Shown: positions 60,616 to 64,000 of the stretch, in pieces
Layout of the letters: the number at the start of each line of letters is the position of its first letter
Numbering within the stretch: position 1 is the first letter of the stretch
Source of the DNA: Corallococcus coralloides DSM 2259
GTDB taxonomy: Bacteria; Myxococcota; Myxococcia; Myxococcales; Myxococcaceae
Length of the DNA: 64,000 nt
Reading direction: 5' to 3'
Assembly: GCF_000255295.1 (NCBI RefSeq)
Contig: NC_017030.1
Location: 868,001-932,000, forward strand
Position numbers and translations under genes: made by a program
The notes under the pieces: generated by a model
Databases searched by the model: none
The model's input: only the letters and a program-made list of their open reading frames with translations
What the model was told of the DNA's origin: nothing

Positions 60616-61518
60616 ATGGCTGAGCGCACCTATCGCATCCACATCGCCGCGGAGCTGTCGGGAGTCCGGGTGGAGCTCATCCGGGCCTGGGAGCGCCGCT
60701 ACGGGGTGCTCGAGCCGGAGCGCACGCCCGCGGGCTACCGCGTCTACACCGACCGCGACGTGGCCCTGCTCAAGCGGCTCAAGGCGCTGACGGACGAGGG
60801 CGTGGCCATCAGCGAGGCGGCGAAGCTGGTGCCCCAGCTGCGCGCGGAGCTGGACGCGGTGTCTTCCCCGCCCGCTGAGCACCCCGAGGCACGGATTGGC
60901 ACGCAGCCGGAGACGTGGCGCGCGGCGGTGCTGGCAGCGGCCGAGGCGTATGACCAGCCCCGCGTGGCGCGCGTGCTGGACGAGGTGCTGACGGCGCTAC
61001 CGCCCTTGAAGGCCTTCGAGGACGTGCTGGTGCCGGTGCAGCGCGAGGTGGGCGATCGCTGGCATGCGGGCACCCTCACGGTGGCGCAGGAGCACCTGGT
61101 GACGCAGGTGGTGCGCGAGCGGCTGGTGAGCCTGCTGCACGGTGCACCCCGGGGCGGACGCAAGCACGCGGTGCTGGCGTGCTTCCCGGAGGAGGAGCAC
61201 GAGATTGGCCTGCTGGGCGCGGCGCTGAGGCTGCGCCACGCGGGCATGCGCGTGACGCTATTGGGGCAGCGCGTCCCGGCGGAAGGGCTGGGCGAGACGG
61301 TGGCGCGCGCAAAGCCAGACGTGGTGGGCCTGTCGGCGGTGACGAACCGGGGCGCCACGGTGTTCGAGGACGTGCTGACGCGCATCCAGGCCGCGCTGCC
61401 CAAGGGTCTGCCCCTCTGGGTGGGAGGCCCCGTAGCCCAGGCGCACGCGGATGTCTGCGAACGCCTGGGCGTGAGGTTCTTCGCTCACGAGGACGACTGG
61501 ACGCGGATGGCGGGCTGA
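60616..61518 (+). CDS. carH: CarH, B12-dependent photoreceptor repressor
   Basis: The 300-residue paralog of CarA has a MerR-type DNA-binding domain (LIRAWERRYGVLEPERTPAG, YRVYTDRDVALL) and a B12-binding region. GDRWHAGTLTVAQEHLVTQV holds the Trp and Glu-His seen over the cofactor in CarH, and EEHEIG (about residues 192-197) carries the lower-axial His of the ExHxxG form. With adenosylcobalamin it forms a tetramer in the dark and is dissociated by light, releasing the crt promoter. It starts 12 bp after carA, not overlapping. Confidence 0.9.
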   Translation: MAERTYRIHIAAELSGVRVELIRAWERRYGVLEPERTPAGYRVYTDRDVALLKRLKALTDEGVAISEAAKLVPQLRAELDAVSSPPAEHPEARIGTQPETWRAAVLAAAEAYDQPRVARVLDEVLTALPPLKAFEDVLVPVQREVGDRWHAGTLTVAQEHLVTQVVRERLVSLLHGAPRGGRKHAVLACFPEEEHEIGLLGAALRLRHAGMRVTLLGQRVPAEGLGETVARAKPDVVGLSAVTNRGATVFEDVLTRIQAALPKGLPLWVGGPVAQAHADVCERLGVRFFAHEDDWTRMAG

Positions 61519-61533
61519 GCGCCACCCCTGGCG

Positions 61534-62010
61534 TCACTCCCGGCAGAGCGGGGGCAGTGAGCGGGCCAGACCCACCGCCGAGTCCACCTGCCCGAGCGCC
61601 GTGGTGAAGGCCTGCTGCGCGGCCCCGGGGTTCCCCGCCAGCAGCGAGTTGGTGGCATCGCGCAGGCTGCTGATGCCGGAGGTGACCGTGGCGAGCGGCG
61701 CGCGGAGGTCCGTCATCAGCGCGGAGGGCGCCATCAGCGCCAACGCCGCTTCGGCCTGGGTGACGGCCAGGAGCGCGGAGGTGTTCTGCTGGGTGGCCGC
61801 GAGGAGGGTGAAGAGGTTCAGCGTCGACAGGGCATTCGCGGTGGTGGTCGCCGCGGCCTGCGCCGCGTTCACCGCGTGGGTGACGGCCGTGATGGCCACG
61901 GCCTCCGTGGAGTCGGTGTTCACGCACTGCTGGGACTGCGCGGAGGCCGGCACGACGTAGAGGGCCATGGTCAGGACGGCGGCGGACAGCCAGTTCGTAC
62001 GGGTCGTCAT
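61534..62010 (-). CDS. Exported Ala-rich helical protein of unknown function
   Basis: The start at ATG 62010 gives a signal peptide (MTTRTNWLSAAVLTMALYVV PASAQ) in a 158-residue protein. The mature part is Ala/Thr/Leu-rich and helical (AITAVTHAVNAAQAAATTTA, LAATQQNTSALLAVTQAEAA) with one Cys near each end. No domain is recognised. It converges on carH, 15 bp apart, with a small inverted repeat CGCCA/TGGCG (61520-61524/61529-61533) in between. Confidence 0.65.
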   Translation of the reverse strand: MTTRTNWLSAAVLTMALYVVPASAQSQQCVNTDSTEAVAITAVTHAVNAAQAAATTTANALSTLNLFTLLAATQQNTSALLAVTQAEAALALMAPSALMTDLRAPLATVTSGISSLRDATNSLLAGNPGAAQQAFTTALGQVDSAVGLARSLPPLCRE

Positions 62011-62407
62011 GGATTGGGCTTTCACGCGATGGCGGACACCGCCCCTCCTCCGGCGACAGCGGGACGGGTTCCACCGGCCCGCGGGCAAGTGGGGGTTGAG
62101 TGGTTGTGAAGAATTGCAGCCGGAGGGTAAGGAATAACTGGGCCTGACCCTCGCGTCCGTCAATCAATGGCAGACCTCGGGACGAGAGGCTGTGCTCCCC
62201 GCGACGCCCATTTTCTCAATGAGCGAGGGCCCCTGCCGCCTTCGCATGCGCGTCGATGAAGTGTCCGTCATCCGACTCCACCTGATCCGCATAGGCTGAG
62301 ATGAACTCAGTGACGGCTTCATCGAAGTGGTCCTTGGTACGCCGAGCGCTTCAACTCCTGCACTGCATGCGGGAATGCTGGGAGGCCGAGACGCAAGGGG
62401 CCTGCCC
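62011..62407. other. Intergenic region with a gene fossil
   Basis: This 397-bp gap lies between the exported protein start and the DUF2019 stop. Apart from the promoter expected upstream of 62010 it holds the DUF2252 remnant at 62216-62350. The remaining sequence shows no further gene or clear repeat. Base composition is less GC-rich than average. Confidence 0.5.
62216..62350 (-). pseudogene. C-terminal remnant of a DUF2252 protein
   Basis: On the minus strand this encodes RRTKDHFDEAVTEFISAYAD, QVESDDGHFIDAH and ends at a stop. This matches the C-terminus of DUF2252 proteins, with their (S/K)DxFDxAixxFAxxYADQxExD pattern. Upstream an in-frame stop at 62351-62353 and no start codon show that it is a fragment. 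It points to past rearrangement in this toxin-bearing end of the window. Confidence 0.6.
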
Positions 62408-62758
62408 CTATTCCGGGTCCAGGGCCCAGGTGCCCTCCGCCCAGCGTTTCAAGGTCTGCTCTGCCTTGAAAGGCACGAGTCCTTCGCCCCCGGCCGCCTC
62501 CATCAAGACCTCGCGTGCCGCCTGCGTCCGGTAGCGAAGCAGGTAGGCCGCGGCCATGACTCGCACATCCATCCTTGGGTGACTGAAAAGCACCGTGAGC
62601 GCTTCGCGGCCTGCATCCCCATGCGCCCGGAGTTGCTCAAAAGCGGAGATGTACTTCCTCGCGCGTCGGTTTCCGGTCTTTGCGTCGCCCTGCCAGATTG
62701 CGTCGGTCTGGGCGGCAACGTTCTCCGCGAACTGCCCGACAAGTGTATCGAACCTCAC
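62408..62758 (-). CDS. DUF2019 protein, probable immunity protein 2
   Basis: The start is placed at GTG 62758, giving a 116-residue protein that begins MRFDTLVGQFAENVAAQTDA; an open frame reaching 62980 overlaps the other DUF2019 gene. The protein has the DUF2019 pattern: a first helix FAENVAAQTDAIWQGDAKTG, then FEQLRAHGDAGREALTVLFS, HPRMDVRVMAAAYLLRYRTQ and a HEAT-like tail ending LKRWAEGTW. The paralog next door shares this layout. DUF2019 genes often sit downstream of polymorphic toxins, which suggests immunity, though no direct evidence exists here. Confidence 0.75.
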   Translation of the reverse strand: MRFDTLVGQFAENVAAQTDAIWQGDAKTGNRRARKYISAFEQLRAHGDAGREALTVLFSHPRMDVRVMAAAYLLRYRTQAAREVLMEAAGGEGLVPFKAEQTLKRWAEGTWALDPE

Positions 62759-62829
62759 TCCGCCCCCTTTTCTGCTGCCCCCAACTGCGCGGGAACGTCC
62801 TCGCAATCGACCTATCAATTGGAACGGCT

Positions 62830-63204
62830 CTATTCTTCCGGAGGAAGCGTTCCGTCCTTCCACGCGCGCAGGGTCATCGCCGCACTCACACTCAGCATTG
62901 TTGGCGGCGGCTCCGCCAACAGGGCAAGCGCACGTTCTGCCTCGCTGGGAGCGAAGCCCAGGGCGGCCGTCGCGGCCCAATACCGCGTCCCTGACTCCGG
63001 ATCAGTCAACAATACCAGCAGGCATTTTTCCGCATCGGGTCCACGGGTACGCAGCTCTTTCCTGACGGCTGCCGCGAGAAGGTAGTCCTTGTTTGCAGCC
63101 CGAGTGTCGCGCGCATTCAATAAGCGCCCGTGCCTGGCTGAAACCTCGCGAAAACGCGCAATCAGATCCTCTGTTCGCAGCACCTTGAGGTCATGTGCTT
63201 TCAT
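62830..63204 (-). CDS. DUF2019 protein, probable immunity protein 1
   Basis: The 124-residue protein (MKAHDLKVLRTEDLIARFRE) overlaps the toxin stop by 4 bp (ATGA), so it is translated with the toxin. It has the DUF2019/HEAT-like layout LLAAAVRKELRTRGPDAEKC, TDPESGTRYWAATAALGFAP, LAEPPPTMLSVSAAMTLRAW. Its tight coupling to the toxin-like gene is the best evidence for an immunity role. A second DUF2019 gene follows 71 bp downstream. Confidence 0.8.
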   Translation of the reverse strand: MKAHDLKVLRTEDLIARFREVSARHGRLLNARDTRAANKDYLLAAAVRKELRTRGPDAEKCLLVLLTDPESGTRYWAATAALGFAPSEAERALALLAEPPPTMLSVSAAMTLRAWKDGTLPPEE

Positions 63205-64000
63205 TGAATGGCTCCGAAATCCTTCAAGGTTTGCAATCCAAATGCGCGCTGCTGCTCATAGGGTTGCAGCCGAAGCCACTCCCGGACGATCTGGCCTCCA
63301 GAGACAGCCTGTCTGGACGAGTAGTATGAGCTGACCAGCTTGTGGATTTGCTCATCGATTGCGATGACATTCTCGGTGTTGTGGATGGCCTCCGGGCCGA
63401 AGCGCTGCACGTTTCCGGGCGTCTGCTCGACGATGTGGTGCCATTGGTTCCCGCTGCCCGCTGGCCCCATTGCTTTCTTGAAGCCGCTGAAGGACTTCCA
63501 CGCCTTCAATCGGGACGTTGTCGTGCTTGCCGGCGTACCGCGCGATGACATGGCCACGGCGCTCGGCGCGAGGCCGACCGTGAATCCGTCCGCGGCCACG
63601 GCGACGGATTCGACGCTGCCCACTGCTGCGTAGACCACGCCTGCTTCCGCTTCTGCGCGTACGGCGGCCTGGGCCGCCCCTGGCAGGCCCGGGAGCTTCG
63701 CCCCAAGCGTCGCCCCCGTGCTTCCGATGGCCGCCGTCGCCAGCATCACGAAGGCCCGCGCCGCCTGCCGGCCCATCACCTTCCCGAAGCGCTCCCCCGC
63801 CCCGCGCAGTTCGTCGAACGTCAGCGCCGCATCCGACTCGGCCATCAGGTGCCGGAAGCCCTGGGTGAGTGCCCAGAACGTGTCGATGCCCACGTAGCCG
63901 ATGAGCGCCGCCGTGAGCACCGCCGCCACGCCCTTTGTCGCGGGCTCTGGCACGGTCCAGAGCAGCGCATACGTGGCCGCCGTCCATAGCGCGGCCTGCA
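63201..64000 (-). CDS. SitA-like polymorphic toxin, C-terminal part (5' end outside window)
   Basis: The frame is open to the end of the window, so at least 265 residues of the C-terminal part are seen. The first part is hydrophobic Ala-rich (ALWTAATYALLWTVPEPATK, VAAVLTAALIGYVGIDTFWA), followed by LTFDELRGAGERFGKVMGRQ, resembling the SitA5-type toxins of M. xanthus. The final about 90 residues hold a likely HNH/AHH nuclease fold: SGNQWHHIVEQ, with the tandem His, NTENVIAIDEQIHKLVSSYY and QIVREWLRLQPYEQQRAFGL. SitA toxins pass between siblings by outer-membrane exchange. The neighbour overlapping its stop is DUF2019, a likely immunity gene. Confidence 0.78.
   Translation of the reverse strand, partial: QAALWTAATYALLWTVPEPATKGVAAVLTAALIGYVGIDTFWALTQGFRHLMAESDAALTFDELRGAGERFGKVMGRQAARAFVMLATAAIGSTGATLGAKLPGLPGAAQAAVRAEAEAGVVYAAVGSVESVAVAADGFTVGLAPSAVAMSSRGTPASTTTSRLKAWKSFSGFKKAMGPAGSGNQWHHIVEQTPGNVQRFGPEAIHNTENVIAIDEQIHKLVSSYYSSRQAVSGGQIVREWLRLQPYEQQRAFGLQTLKDFGAIQ

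Noticed and set aside
1-64000. tRNA, rRNA, CRISPR arrays, insertion sequences and integrases.
   Set aside because: I saw no tRNA-like cloverleaf, regularly spaced repeats, transposase or recombinase. A tRNA scan and ISfinder search would be decisive.

Overview
The window looks like chromosome from a fruiting myxobacterium of the family Myxococcaceae. This is inferred from the very high GC content with strong third-position bias, the abundance of lipoproteins and Ser/Thr kinases, an RpoH-type sigma factor, a SitA-like polymorphic toxin, and above all a CarA/CarH-controlled carotenoid operon arranged as in Myxococcus xanthus. Corallococcus or a close relative is a reasonable genus guess but is not proven here. 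No rRNA, tRNA, insertion sequence, prophage or CRISPR array was recognised.

Layout, 1-17 kb. The window opens inside a TonB-dependent receptor with a coupled lipoprotein. Next comes a degenerate tandem duplication of a three-gene operon (YegD-like Hsp70, putative lipoprotein, myxobacterial protein of unknown function). The second unit is intact, while the Hsp70 of the first unit is a truncated fossil. A coiled-coil lipoprotein and an RpoH-like sigma factor follow. Three tandem paralogous secreted DUF4114-type proteins come next, two starting at TTG and one apparently at CTG, with a small Cys-containing lipoprotein between two of them. A pyrophosphatase/CHAD operon closes this part.

17-34 kb. 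This is mostly housekeeping and redox genes: an SDR-GST-SelO operon, Dps, an amine oxidase, a hot-dog protein, a lipase/metallo-beta-lactamase pair and a secreted S46 peptidase. It also holds a low-GC orphan gene, a degenerate class III cyclase domain protein, another GST, a HAD hydrolase and a chemoreceptor.

34-50 kb. This part carries signalling and surface genes: a host-attachment-type protein, two Ser/Thr kinases (one with a multi-pass membrane N-terminus), an FHA protein and an ATP-grasp enzyme. A very large lipoprotein joins Cys-rich repeats, a complete amidohydrolase domain, thrombospondin type 3 repeats and a lamin-tail domain. TetR, metallophosphoesterase, esterase, TIGR01777 epimerase and thioredoxin-like genes follow.

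50.7-61.5 kb is the carotenoid operon: crtE, crtI, crtB, crtD, crtC, glycosyltransferase, crtYc, crtYd, acyltransferase, carA, carH. Most junctions are 4-bp ATGA (once TTGA) overlaps. The enzymes would make GGPP, condense it to phytoene, desaturate, hydrate and cyclise one end, then probably glycosylate and acylate the product. CarA and the B12-type photoreceptor CarH close the operon and would repress its promoter, where a palindrome and a TTGACA box are visible. Between crtC and the glycosyltransferase lies a 107-codon insertion-like ORF carrying two copies of a 27-bp palindrome.

61.5-64 kb ends with a secreted protein, a DUF2252 fossil and a SitA-like nuclease toxin gene, cut by the window edge, followed by two DUF2019 genes that are likely immunity genes.
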